A stretch of DNA of 44,348 bases. Source: Burkholderia sp. (lineage in GTDB: Bacteria > Pseudomonadota > Gammaproteobacteria > Burkholderiales > Burkholderiaceae). Positions 7,599 to 15,673 of the stretch are shown piece after piece; position 1 is the stretch's first letter; each line of letters begins with the position of its first letter. The DNA lies in the NCBI GenBank assembly GCA_030151225.1, contig JASLEG010000267.1, positions 1 through 44,348 on the forward strand, in the 5' to 3' direction. Below the pieces are notes generated by a model. That model was not told the DNA's origin. It did no database searches and saw only the letters and a list, made by a program, of their open reading frames with translations. The position numbers were made by a program, and so were the translations under genes.

Positions 7599-8552
7599 AT
7601 GCCGGAATCGGACCTGAATCTCCTCGTCGCGCTCGACGCGCTGCTCGCCGAAGGCAGCGTGGCGGGGGCCGCGCGCCGGCTCGGCCTGAGCGCCTCGGCC
7701 ATGAGCCGCACGCTCGCGCGGCTGCGCGCGGCGACCGGCGATCCGCTGCTGGTACGCGCGGGCCGCGCCATGGTGCCGACACCGCACGCGCAGGCGATCC
7801 GCGAGCGCACGCGCGGCGCGCTGCACGATGCCCAGGCGGTGCTGCGCCCGGCCGGCGCCGATCTCGATCTCGCCGGCCTGCAGCGCACGCTGACGATCCG
7901 CGCCAACGACGGCTTCGTGGAAGCCTTCGGCGCGCAGCTGATCGCGGCGATCGCGGCCGACGCGCCGCAGGTGATGCTGCGCTTCGCCGCCAAGCCCGAG
8001 AAGTCTTCGGCGCCGCTGCGCGAGGGCACGGCCGATCTCGAGATCGGCGTGCTCGGCGAGATGGGCCCGGAGGTGCGCGTGCAGGCGCTGTTTCGCGACC
8101 GCTTCGTGGGCGTGGTGCGCCACGGCCATCCGCTGTGCGGGGAGATCGCCGCGGGGCGCCTCGATGCCGCGCGCTACGTGGCGTTCGGCCATGTGGTGGC
8201 ATCCCGCAAGCGCGACCCGCACGGGCCGGTGGACGACGCACTGGCTGCGCTCGGCCTCGCCCGCACCATCGCGGCTGCGGTGCCGAGCTTCCCGGCCGCG
8301 CTGGCCGTGGCGCGCCATTCGGACCTGATCGCGCTGGTGCCGGCCTCGTTCATCGGCGCGCAGGGCCACGATGCGGCCCTCACCACCTTCATCACCTTCG
8401 CGCTGCCGGTGGCGACCGGCATCATCACCGTCTCGCAGATGTGGCACCCACGGCTCGACGCCGACCCGGTGCACCGCTGGCTGCGGCAGCACGTGCTCGA
8501 CGCCTGCCGCAGCCGGATCACCAGGGAATCGTCTGGTTGTTCCAGCGCGTGA
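7599..8552 (+). CDS. LysR family transcriptional regulator
   Basis: 317 residues. LysR helix-turn-helix with segments NLLVALDALLAEGSVAGAARR and LGLSASAMSRTLARLRAATGDPLLVRAGR, of the NodD/LinR-like class where PLLVR follows the recognition helix. The effector domain starts near residue 90 (RTLTIRANDGFVEAFGAQL). AGGA lies 7 bases before the ATG. It is divergent from the SDR at 6719-7450, its probable target, and its 3' end overlaps the convergent SDR gene by 35 bp. Confidence 0.9.
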   Translation: MPESDLNLLVALDALLAEGSVAGAARRLGLSASAMSRTLARLRAATGDPLLVRAGRAMVPTPHAQAIRERTRGALHDAQAVLRPAGADLDLAGLQRTLTIRANDGFVEAFGAQLIAAIAADAPQVMLRFAAKPEKSSAPLREGTADLEIGVLGEMGPEVRVQALFRDRFVGVVRHGHPLCGEIAAGRLDAARYVAFGHVVASRKRDPHGPVDDALAALGLARTIAAAVPSFPAALAVARHSDLIALVPASFIGAQGHDAALTTFITFALPVATGIITVSQMWHPRLDADPVHRWLRQHVLDACRSRITRESSGCSSA

Positions 8553-9285
8553 AGGTGCCGGTGGGCGCGTCCGCGTCCTGCAGCGTCACGCGCACCGCCT
8601 CGCGCGCGCCCTCCTCCACCGTCTCGGTGCCCGAATAGCCGTTCAGGTTGGTGCGCGTATAGCCCGGGGACACCGCGCTGACCTTGATGCCTTCCGGCTC
8701 CAGCTCGATCGCCATCGCCACCGTCAGCGCGTTCAGCGCCGTCTTCGAGGCCGGATACACGGGCCCGAAGATCGCGCGATACGGAAACGCCGGATCGGAG
8801 TTGGTGGTGAGCGAGCCCACGCCGCTCGACACGTTGACGATGCGTGCGTCGGGCGCGAGCCGCAGCAGCGGCAGCATCGCCTGATAGAGGGCCAGCACGC
8901 CGAACACGTTGGTTTCCCACACGGCGCGCATCTCGTCGATCGACACGTTGCCGGGCCGCGTCGTCTTCGCGTAGTCTTCCACCGACTGGAACGCCTGACG
9001 ATTCGTGTTCGAGATGGCGGCGTTGTTGACCAGCCGGTCGAGCCGGCCGAAGTCGCTGCGAATGGTGTGCGCGGCCGCGGCGATCGATGCGGCGTCGGTC
9101 ACGTCGAGCTGCAGCGCGCGCACCGTTTCGCCGCTGGCGTCCACCTCGCGCGCGGCCGCCTCGCCGCGCGCCAGATCGCGCGAGCCGAGCAGCACGAAGC
9201 AGCCGCGCGCGGCGAGATCCCTGGCGATCTGCAGGCCGATGCCCTGATTGGCGCCCGTCACGAGCGCGATGAGCTTGTCCGTCAA
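8518..9285 (-). CDS. SDR family oxidoreductase, TTG start
   Basis: 255 residues. Classical SDR: LIALVTGANQGIGLQIAR, LDVTDAA, LVNNAAIS, VNVSSGVGS and the catalytic YPASK. No ATG or GTG opens the frame; the TTG at 9285 (LTDKLIAL) has AGGAG seven bases upstream and places the Rossmann strand at the very N-terminus. Overall it resembles short carbonyl-reductase-like SDRs. It follows the next SDR gene by 59 bp on the same strand, so they probably form one operon. Its last 35 bp overlap the convergent LysR gene. Confidence 0.85.
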   Translation of the reverse strand: MTDKLIALVTGANQGIGLQIARDLAARGCFVLLGSRDLARGEAAAREVDASGETVRALQLDVTDAASIAAAAHTIRSDFGRLDRLVNNAAISNTNRQAFQSVEDYAKTTRPGNVSIDEMRAVWETNVFGVLALYQAMLPLLRLAPDARIVNVSSGVGSLTTNSDPAFPYRAIFGPVYPASKTALNALTVAMAIELEPEGIKVSAVSPGYTRTNLNGYSGTETVEEGAREAVRVTLQDADAPTGTFTRWNNQTIPW

Positions 9286-9344
9286 TTCCGTTCTCCTGAA
9301 TATTGGCGCGCGGGAAGCACGCCGTCGGTTCGATGCCGCCGCGC

Positions 9345-10094
9345 TCAGCGCGCCTCGGCGGCCCAGGCTTCGGCGTCGACGCCGGCCGGAATCCGGAACG
9401 GCGCGCCCGGCTCGGTCACCGCGCGCCACACGGCCTCGGCCACGTCGCTCGCGTGGGTGACGGGCGCCTCGGTGTCGGCGAAGCCGGCCAGCACCGTCTT
9501 CACGATGCCCTCGTAGGCCGGATGATCGAAGCCCGCGATGTGTTCGCGCGCGTTGTCGCCGAAGCGCGTGGACGGCGAGCGCCCCGGCAACACGAGCCGC
9601 ACGCGCACGCCGAGCGGTTCGACCTCGAGCGCCAGCGATTCGGTCCACGCGTTGACGGCGGCCTTGCTCGCGCGATAGGCGTTGATCAGCGGCAGCACCT
9701 TCAGCGTCACGCTCGACGTGACGTTCACGATCGTGCCGGCACCGCGCTCGCGCATCTGCGGCAGCACCGCCTGCGTCACGGCGATGGTGCCGAAGGTATT
9801 GGTCTCGAACAGCGCGCGCACGGTGTCCATCGGCACCACTTCCGCCGGAGCGGCCGCGCCGAAGCCGGCATTGTTGACGAGCGCGTCGATCGGGCCGGCG
9901 GCGGCCACGGCGGCGCGAATGCTGGCCGGATCCGTGACGTCGAGCGGCAGCACGCGCAGATGCTCGGAAGCCGGCAACAGGTCTTCGCGCGGCGTGCGCA
10001 TGGTGGCGACCACCCGCCAGCCGCGTTCGAGGAAATGGCGGGCGGCTTCGAGCCCGAAGCCGGACGAACAGCCCGTGATCAGCACGGTTTGCAT
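9345..10094 (-). CDS. SDR family oxidoreductase
   Basis: 249 residues. TVLITGCSSGFGLEAARHF, LDVTDPASI, LVNNAGFGA, NVTSSV and the catalytic YRASK identify a classical SDR of the group that includes retinol/ketoreductase-like proteins. The start at 10094 has AGGAG upstream; an upstream in-frame ATG at 10127 would add an unconserved 11 residues. First gene of a two-SDR leftward operon and divergent from an AraC regulator 101 bp away. Confidence 0.88.
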   Translation of the reverse strand: MQTVLITGCSSGFGLEAARHFLERGWRVVATMRTPREDLLPASEHLRVLPLDVTDPASIRAAVAAAGPIDALVNNAGFGAAAPAEVVPMDTVRALFETNTFGTIAVTQAVLPQMRERGAGTIVNVTSSVTLKVLPLINAYRASKAAVNAWTESLALEVEPLGVRVRLVLPGRSPSTRFGDNAREHIAGFDHPAYEGIVKTVLAGFADTEAPVTHASDVAEAVWRAVTEPGAPFRIPAGVDAEAWAAEAR

Positions 10095-10195
10095 GGCAAC
10101 TCCTGTCGGTTGATGAGCATGTGCCACTACGATAGATCGCCAGCGCCGTACTCGCTACAATCAACAATCCGAAATTCATTTGCGAGAGTCCGGCC

Positions 10196-11107
10196 ATGAT
10201 CGATCCCCTCGCCGAAGTCGTCACGCTGCTGCAGCCGAGCGCGCGCTTTTCGAAGCTCGTGTACGGCGCGAGCCCGTGGCGCGTGAGCCGCACCGACACG
10301 GGCGAGCCGTTCTACTGCGTGGTGCTCGACGGCGGCAGCCGCTTCACGATCGACGGCCACGCGCCGTTCGAGCTGCATCCCGGCGATTTCGTGCTGGTGC
10401 CGGCCGCGTACGGCATCTCCACCTCGAGCCTGGTCGCGCCACCCGAAGGCGAAACCCTGCTGCCGACCGCGCTCGGCAAGGGCGAATTCCGGCTCGGGCG
10501 GCCCGATCGCCCGATCGATTCGCGCATCGTGGTGGGGCACTGCAGCTTCGCCTCGCCCGACGCCGCGCTGCTCGTGTCACTGCTGCCGAGCCTCGTGTGC
10601 GTGCGCGGCGAGGAGCGGCTCGCCACGCTCGTGCAGCTGGTGCGCGAGGAATCCACGGGACAGAGGCCGGCGCGCGAGGAAGTGCTGTCGCGGCTGATCG
10701 AGGTGCTGCTGATCGAGGCGCTGCGCTCCACCGCCGGCACCCAGGCTTCACCGGGCCTCGTGCGCGGCCTCGCCGACAGCCGGCTCGCGGCCGCGATCCG
10801 CTGCATGCACGAGCGGCCGACTCACGCCTGGACCGTGGCCGAGCTGGCGCGCGAGGCGGCGCTGTCGCGCTCGACCTTCTTCGAGCGCTTCAGCGCGGCG
10901 GTGGGGGTCGCGCCGATGGAATACCTGCTGACCTGGCGCATGGCCATCGCCAAGGACCTGCTGCGCCGCAACCAGGGCCGGATCGCCGAGGTGGCGCAGC
11001 GCGTGGGCTATAGTTCGGCCAGCACCTTCAGCGTCGCGTTCACGCGCCATGTCGGGCTGCCGCCGTCCCACTACGCGCGCGAGGAACAGCTCGCGAGCGA
11101 GGACTGA
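10196..11107 (+). CDS. AraC family transcriptional regulator with AraC_N/cupin_6 domain
   Basis: 303 residues. The N-terminal half is a cupin of the cupin_6 type (FYCVVLDGGSRFTIDG, HPGDFVLVPAAYGISTSS). The C-terminal about 100 residues are the double HTH of AraC: WTVAELAREAALSRSTFFERF and then RIAEVAQRVGYSSASTFSVAFTR. It is divergent from the two-SDR operon, the likely target. A TACAAT at 10156-10161 is a candidate -10 box 34 bp before the start codon. The effector is unknown. Confidence 0.9.
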   Translation: MIDPLAEVVTLLQPSARFSKLVYGASPWRVSRTDTGEPFYCVVLDGGSRFTIDGHAPFELHPGDFVLVPAAYGISTSSLVAPPEGETLLPTALGKGEFRLGRPDRPIDSRIVVGHCSFASPDAALLVSLLPSLVCVRGEERLATLVQLVREESTGQRPAREEVLSRLIEVLLIEALRSTAGTQASPGLVRGLADSRLAAAIRCMHERPTHAWTVAELAREAALSRSTFFERFSAAVGVAPMEYLLTWRMAIAKDLLRRNQGRIAEVAQRVGYSSASTFSVAFTRHVGLPPSHYAREEQLASED

Positions 11108-11284
11108 GCGGTGCGCCGCGTGGCGTCGCCATCATGTTGGCGGGTCGAAAACCCCCGCCTGGCAAGGGGTAACCCTGACTTTTGCGGCCAGATACGCGAC
11201 ACTGGCGGATTGTCCGGCGGTGCGGCCAGCCTGCGCGACCCCGCACGGCAGGCCCGCCGCCCTGCTTCCCGATTTGGAGTGTTC

Positions 11285-11815
11285 ATGACCGACCCGTTGC
11301 GCGCGAGCCCCGAAGACGAAGCGCGCCAGCAGTTTCGCCACGCGATGGCGCACCTCGGCGCGGCCGTCAGCGTGATCACCACCGACGGCCCGCACGGCCG
11401 CTGCGGCGTGACGGCCAGCGCGGTGTGCAGCGTGACCGACACGCCGCCCACGTTGCTGGTGTGCCTGAATCGCTCGAGCAGCACGCATGGGGCCTTCACG
11501 GGCCATGCCTCGCTGTGCGTGAACGTGCTGCCGGCCGAGCACGAGCCGCTCGCGCGGCACTTCGCAGGCCTGACCAAACTGCCGATGGACGAGCGCTTCG
11601 GCCAGACCGAATGGGACCTCGGTGCCGACGGCGTGCCGGTGCTGCGCGACGCGCTGGTGAGCGTGCAGGGCACGATCGTCGAGATGAAGGACGTGGGCTC
11701 GCACACGGTGCTGTTCGTGGAAGCGCAGGCGATCCGCGTGCGCGGCGACGGCGACGGGCTGATCTACTTCGGGCGCGCGTTCCACCGCGTGGCACGGGCC
11801 GCCATCGAGGCCTGA
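11285..11815 (+). CDS. Flavin reductase-like domain protein (HpaC/RutF type)
   Basis: 176 residues from the ATG at 11285, preceded by TTTGGAGTG. FRHAMAHLGAAVSVITTDGPHGRCGVTASAVCSVTDTPPTLLVCLNRSS, read in segments, is the flavin-binding start of the flavin reductase-like domain. LCVNVLPAEHEPLARHFAG and the C-terminal LIYFGRAFHRV match family ends. Such enzymes supply reduced FMN/FAD to a partner monooxygenase. No partner gene adjoins it, though an SsuD-like monooxygenase and an SfnC-like flavoprotein lie about 29-31 kb away in this window; a functional link is speculative. Confidence 0.85.
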   Translation: MTDPLRASPEDEARQQFRHAMAHLGAAVSVITTDGPHGRCGVTASAVCSVTDTPPTLLVCLNRSSSTHGAFTGHASLCVNVLPAEHEPLARHFAGLTKLPMDERFGQTEWDLGADGVPVLRDALVSVQGTIVEMKDVGSHTVLFVEAQAIRVRGDGDGLIYFGRAFHRVARAAIEA

Positions 11816-11837
11816 ACCCGCCACCCGCTGCCGTTCG

Positions 11838-12000
11838 CTCGAGAAAAATCGGCGTCGATCACGTGGCGCATCAAGCACGTGATCCGTCAGCTCCCGCCAG
11901 CGGTGATTGCGCACGCAGGTCGAACGACGTGGCCCGCCGCGATCGGCTCGCCCACGCGCGCCGGTGACAGGCACTCGCCGATCAGCAGGCGCAGGCTCAT
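11838..12000 (-). pseudogene. Broken DUF5615 PIN-like toxin gene
   Basis: The frame starting at 12000 gives MSLRLLIGECLSPARVGEPI and stops after 37 codons at 11887. The beginning matches the DUF5615 PIN-like toxin opening (LLIDECLSP), with the usual Asp of IDECL replaced by Gly. After about residue 25 the homology continues in another frame (STCVRNHRWRELTDHVL) and then in a third (MRHVIDADF), before ending. Two frameshifts plus loss of the 3' part mean no functional toxin is made. The ATG overlaps the upstream antitoxin stop (ATGA), the standard toxin-antitoxin arrangement. The frame reconstruction was done by eye. Confidence 0.65.
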
Positions 12001-12263
12001 TCGTCCGGCCACTCCGACCCGCCCGGCACGCCGGGCGACACCACCTTGCGCGACACGCCCCGGGCCCCCGCCGACGGCTCGAAGCGGCGCGGCCGGCCGC
12101 ACCGCGGATGCCGCTTCGCGTGGAGCAGCGCATCCTCGAGAATCTCGTCGGTCAGGAACGGCCAGGAAATGCGCAGCAGATCGGAGTGCGCCCCGGCCGC
12201 GAGCGAACTGGTTACCGTATCGACCGGCACGCGCGTGCCCGTCGCAGGCTCGGGCGCCCTCAC
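11997..12263 (-). pseudogene. DUF433 antitoxin, probably 5'-truncated
   Basis: 88 residues from a GTG. GTRVPVDTV, SSLAAGAHSDLLRISWPFLT, DEILEDALLHAKRHPR and RGRPRR-like CGRPRRFEPS match the DUF433 family core and C-terminus. Family members normally begin about 17-20 residues earlier with a segment ending in VFAGTRVPV; here that part is missing and the frame begins 8 bp after the NhaR-like gene's stop codon. It may still be translated, but the short N-terminus and the broken partner argue for a relic. It overlaps the toxin start by 4 bp. Confidence 0.65.
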
Positions 12264-12270
12264 GCCGCGC

Positions 12271-13170
12271 TCAGCCAGCCGTTCCCGCCCCTTCCCGCAC
12301 CGCCGCCATCACGCGCTCCACGAGCGGATGATGCTCGCCGCGCCGCGAGCGGATCGCGTAGATCTCGTCGACCACGCCGTCGGCGCGGCCGAGCCGCCGC
12401 AGCCCGCGCAGCAGCCCCGCGTCCTGCGCGCCGGCCTCCGCGAGCGGAAACACGCCGAGCCCGCGCGCGCCGAACACGGCCATCAGCGCGCTGTCCTCGA
12501 ATTCGCCGGCCATCCGCGGGCGGATCTCCAGCACCTCGAACGCGCGTTCGAGCTGCGCGCGCAGCGGCGAATGCGCGGTGGGCAGCAGCACCGGCAGCTG
12601 CGCGAGGCTGGCCGGGAAGCGCTCGCGCGCGGCGCGCGTCACGAGCGCGGCCGGCCCGTACCAGTCGACGGCCGAGGCGGTCAGCCGCTCGCTGGTCAGG
12701 CGCAGGGTCGGATGCGACGGCGCGGGCTGGCTCGCCAGCACCAGGTCGAGGCGATGCAGCGCGAGTTCGGCCAGCAGATCGTCGAGCTCGCCCTCTTGGC
12801 ACGACAGCCGCAGCGCCGGCACCTCGAGCGCCGGCGCGAGCACCGCGTGCGCGGCCAGCTTCGACACGCCGTCGGTCAGCCCCACCGCGAGCCGCGCCAC
12901 CTCGCCGCTGGCCGCGGCGCGCACGTCGTCTGCGAGGTGCGCGCCGATCCGGAACATCTCGTCGGCGCGCGCGAATGCGGCCTGCCCCGCCTCGGTCATC
13001 GTCACGCCGCGCCCGGCCGGCTTCAGCAGCGCATGGCCGAGCGCCTTCTCGAGTTCGCGCACCTGCGCGCTGATGGTCTGCACGGCCATGTCGAGCCGCT
13101 CGGCGGCGCGCGCGAAGCCGCCCTCCTTCACGACCACCCAGAAGTAGTACAGATGTCGAAAATTCAGCAT
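12271..13170 (-). CDS. nhaR: NhaR-like LysR family transcriptional regulator
   Basis: 299 residues. It starts MLNFRHLYYFWVVVKEGGF, with the HLYYFW signature that separates NhaR-type regulators from other LysR proteins, then AVQTISAQVRELEKALGHALLKPAGRGVTMTEAG in segments. The NhaR match continues in VGLTDGVSKLAAHAVLAPAL. E. coli NhaR activates a sodium/proton antiporter gene; here the divergent neighbour is a TerC-family membrane protein, so an ion- or envelope-stress target is plausible. The symbol is by family resemblance only. It sits directly upstream of the toxin-antitoxin relic on the same strand. Confidence 0.85.
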   Translation of the reverse strand: MLNFRHLYYFWVVVKEGGFARAAERLDMAVQTISAQVRELEKALGHALLKPAGRGVTMTEAGQAAFARADEMFRIGAHLADDVRAAASGEVARLAVGLTDGVSKLAAHAVLAPALEVPALRLSCQEGELDDLLAELALHRLDLVLASQPAPSHPTLRLTSERLTASAVDWYGPAALVTRAARERFPASLAQLPVLLPTAHSPLRAQLERAFEVLEIRPRMAGEFEDSALMAVFGARGLGVFPLAEAGAQDAGLLRGLRRLGRADGVVDEIYAIRSRRGEHHPLVERVMAAVREGAGTAG

Positions 13171-13192
13171 GATGGGAGCGTCAGAAAGCAGC

Positions 13193-13245
13193 CAGATTCG
13201 GAAAAAACGAAGTATTTGTCAGATTCGGGCTGGTTTTTCCGAATC
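13193..13245. promoter_or_regulatory. LysR-type box and repeated GATTCGG elements between nhaR-like and TerC genes
   Basis: CAGATTCGG occurs twice as a direct repeat (13193-13201, 13220-13228). The first overlaps TTCG-N7-CGAA (13197-13211), which contains the LysR consensus T-N11-A (T13198, A13210). The second GATTCGG (13222-13228) pairs with CCGAATC (13239-13245) across 10 nt. The set is centred in the 140-bp divergent promoter region and fits regulatory and activation sites of the LysR protein. Confidence 0.6.
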
Positions 13246-13310
13246 CGACAACGGCCGATCATAGCAAGCCTCGATCACGCCTTTACACCGGACCCCGGAA
13301 CCCGCCCGCC

Positions 13311-14066
13311 ATGGACAACCTGCTGACCCTCGCCGCCGATCCCGCCATCTGGGCCGCGCTCGTCACGCTCGTCACGATGGAAATCGTGCTCGGCATCGAC
13401 AACCTGATCTTCATCTCGATCCTGAGCAACAAGCTGCCCGAGGCACAGCGCGAGCGCACGCGACGCATAGGCATCGGCCTCGCGCTGATCCTGCGACTCG
13501 CGCTGCTCGGCACGGTGGCCTGGATCGCGCGGCTCACTCAGCCTGCCTTCACGCTGTTCGACCACGCGTTCTCGTGGCGCGACCTGATCCTGATCTCGGG
13601 CGGCCTGTTTTTGGTGTGGAAGGCCACGCGCGAGATCCATCACCATGTCGCACCGCCGGCGCACGGCGCGAGCGGCGGCGGCGTGGCTGCGGCACTGCTC
13701 ACGCCGGCCGCGGCGATCGGCCAGATCCTCGTGCTCGACATCGTGTTCTCGATCGACAGCATCGTGACCGCGATCGGCATGACCGAGCACGTGGCGATCA
13801 TGTTCATCGCGGTGATCGCGGCGGTGTCGGTGATGCTGGTGGCCTCGGGCCCGCTGTCGCGCTTCATCGACCGCAATCCCACCATCGTGATGCTGGCGCT
13901 GAGCTTCCTCGTGGTGATCGGCATGACGCTGATCGCGGAAGGCTTCGGCACCCACGTGCCGAAGGGCTACATCTATGCGGCGATGGCGTTCTCGGCCTTC
14001 GTGGAGGGCATGAACATGCTGTCTCGACGCGCGAAGGCGCGGCGCGACGGGGCGGAACACTACTGA
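13311..14066 (+). CDS. TerC family integral membrane protein
   Basis: 251 residues with about seven hydrophobic helices. The two inverted TerC signatures are present: VTMEIVLGIDNLIFISILSN near residue 25 and VLDIVFSIDSIVTAIGM near residue 145, each with the conserved Asp in the membrane. HHHVAPPAHG is a His-rich cytoplasmic or periplasmic loop near residue 110. TerC-family proteins are linked to metal (often manganese) export or tellurite resistance; the substrate is inferred. It is divergent from the NhaR-like regulator, and its 3' end converges on a hypothetical gene across a strong hairpin. Confidence 0.92.
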   Translation: MDNLLTLAADPAIWAALVTLVTMEIVLGIDNLIFISILSNKLPEAQRERTRRIGIGLALILRLALLGTVAWIARLTQPAFTLFDHAFSWRDLILISGGLFLVWKATREIHHHVAPPAHGASGGGVAAALLTPAAAIGQILVLDIVFSIDSIVTAIGMTEHVAIMFIAVIAAVSVMLVASGPLSRFIDRNPTIVMLALSFLVVIGMTLIAEGFGTHVPKGYIYAAMAFSAFVEGMNMLSRRAKARRDGAEHY

Positions 14067-14084
14067 GGGGCGTGGAAGCGAAGA

Positions 14085-14104
14085 CGGGCGGCGAGCGCCG
14101 CCCG
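14085..14104. terminator. Bidirectional hairpin terminator
   Basis: CGGGCGGC (14085-14092) and GCCGCCCG (14097-14104) with loop GAGC lie in the 43-bp gap between the convergent TerC and hypothetical genes. No T-tract is present. Confidence 0.55.
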
Positions 14105-14109
14105 AGCCG

Positions 14110-14757
14110 TCATTCGGCGGTCTGCAGCCCGCGCACGCGGCTGCCGCGCTGATTCGCGAGCCGCTGTGTCTCGTGGCGCGCGCCCGCGGCCTGCATCGCC
14201 CGCTCGATCGCCAGCGCGGCGTGCTTGCCGCTCGGCTCGCCGACCGACAGATCGGCGTACTGGCGCGCATCGGCGGCCCACTCGGTGGCGAGCGTCGCAT
14301 AGCGGCGAGCGCGCCGCGCGCGTTCCTGCAGGCGCTCGGCCTGTGCTTCGGAGCCCGACACGTTCGGTCGCGCATTGCGTACCGCCTGCGCCGCGCGATG
14401 CTCGAGCTCCACCGCGTCGGCATCGGCGTCGCGCGCATCGCGCACGGCGGCCTCGGCGGCGGTACGCGCATCGCGCTCGGTCGAGGTGGTGGCCTGCGAA
14501 CGCGCCGGCTGGCCGGCGGCAGGCGCCTCGTCGGCGCTTGCCTGCGCGGCGCCGCGAGCGGCCGGGCGCGTCCGCGCCCGCGCCGGTGCCGAAGCCGGGC
14601 TCGCGACCGACCCGTCGAACGGCGTCGACTGGCGCACGAAGGCGTGTTGCGAATAGGGATTGCGGCGCGCCTGACGTCCGGCAAACCAGATTCCGGCGGC
14701 AATCGCGACGATCGCGAAGCCGATCGACGCAGCGATGAGCAGCAGAATATCTTGCAT
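14110..14757 (-). CDS. Hypothetical single-pass membrane protein with Ala/Arg-rich helical tail
   Basis: 215 residues from the ATG at 14757 (MQDILLLIAA). One N-terminal membrane helix (about residues 3-25) is followed by a positively charged QARRNP segment, an Ala/Pro-rich linker, then a long Ala/Glu/Arg-rich region (about residues 85-200) of likely helix or coiled-coil character, for example RARRARRYATLATEWAADAR. I do not recognise a family. The topology suggests an inner-membrane anchor with a cytoplasmic helical domain. It is isolated from neighbours by a terminator downstream and a 535-bp gene-poor stretch upstream. Confidence 0.6.
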   Translation of the reverse strand: MQDILLLIAASIGFAIVAIAAGIWFAGRQARRNPYSQHAFVRQSTPFDGSVASPASAPARARTRPAARGAAQASADEAPAAGQPARSQATTSTERDARTAAEAAVRDARDADADAVELEHRAAQAVRNARPNVSGSEAQAERLQERARRARRYATLATEWAADARQYADLSVGEPSGKHAALAIERAMQAAGARHETQRLANQRGSRVRGLQTAE

Positions 14758-15292
14758 CGTCCGAATGAAATCGCAGGTGGCGGCGCAGCCCGCCGGGAAG
14801 GAAGCGTCGGCACCGTGGGGCGGGTACCGACAAGCGCGCCTACTATAACGCCATCCGCGATTCCATGTAGGTGTTCTCCCGGATGTTGCAGCGCATTTTT
14901 TCGGTGCAACGCCCATTCGGGGAAGGATCATGGGCCGCGGTTCCCGCTAACCGTTGCGGCAGGATTTCGCGCTGCAGCATCTTCGGATATTTCCCGCGCA
15001 TTCGGGCATTATCTCGGTCGATCTGCGGAATTTGCTGCATCGCAAGGGCACCGCATCGGGGCACATCAGGCGTTGCGAAAGCGTATGCCGCACGCAACAT
15101 TAATGACTCGCACAATTCACTATTTCACAATCAATCATGCCGACAGGTTCGCGTGCCGACGCGCCCGGCACCGGGCCCCTCCCTGCATCCGGTTGCGCGC
15201 GCAGCGGACACGCTTCGTTGGACTGAACGTCTCGCGCCTTGCCCGGCGCGGCGGGCGCGGCCTGCGAGGCCGATTCCGGTTAGACTTTGCGG
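14758..15292. other. Gene-poor, relatively AT-rich stretch
   Basis: 535 bp with no gene that I can support. From about 14870 to 15140 the base composition is visibly less GC-rich than the surroundings. Short open frames on both strands show no recognisable motif. One small inverted repeat, GTTGCA/TGCAAC (14885-14890, 14905-14910), flanks a T-tract. It must contain the promoters of both flanking, divergently placed genes. Confidence 0.4.
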
Positions 15293-15553
15293 ATGGAAAA
15301 GTGCCGCTACTGCGAAAGGATCCGCGACGAATGGGAATGCCACGGCCCCGTGTGCCGGAGCGCGATCGCCCGCGCGCTGAAACGGCAGCGAGCCGGCCTG
15401 CCGCCCGTGCCGAAGGTCATTCGCAATGAAATTCCGGCCGGCGCGAGCACCGGCGAAGTGATCTCGGTACTCTCGCGCCAGCGCCTGCGCGCGCGGCGCG
15501 GCAACGAGGAGCGCCGCGAGCGCAAGGAAATCGACGATACCGAGATCGGCTGA
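15293..15553 (+). CDS. Small Cys-containing hypothetical protein
   Basis: 86 residues, MEKCRYCERIRDEWE then CHGPVCRSA. Cys4, Cys7, Cys16 and Cys21 give a CxxC-x8-C-x4-C pattern that could bind one zinc. The C-terminal half is highly charged (LRARRGNEERRERKEIDDTE), suggesting a nucleic-acid or protein contact. I do not recognise a family. The start is the ATG at 15293; a TTG two codons earlier is less likely. There is no operon partner; the next gene begins 120 bp downstream. Confidence 0.55.
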   Translation: MEKCRYCERIRDEWECHGPVCRSAIARALKRQRAGLPPVPKVIRNEIPAGASTGEVISVLSRQRLRARRGNEERRERKEIDDTEIG

Positions 15554-15673
15554 GCCGTCCGCGCCTCCTTCCGTCTTTCGACCCCGCTTACAAGTCGCAA
15601 CAACCCCGGCCGAACGAATCCGCGCCCGGCGTGCCTCACCGGAATCGCTCAATGCTTTCCAGGAGGCCGGCCG

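Noticed and set aside
11285..11815. Dedicated reductase of the SsuD-like monooxygenase
   Set aside because: It lies about 30 kb away beside unrelated genes. Such reductases serve many partners, so no specific link can be claimed.
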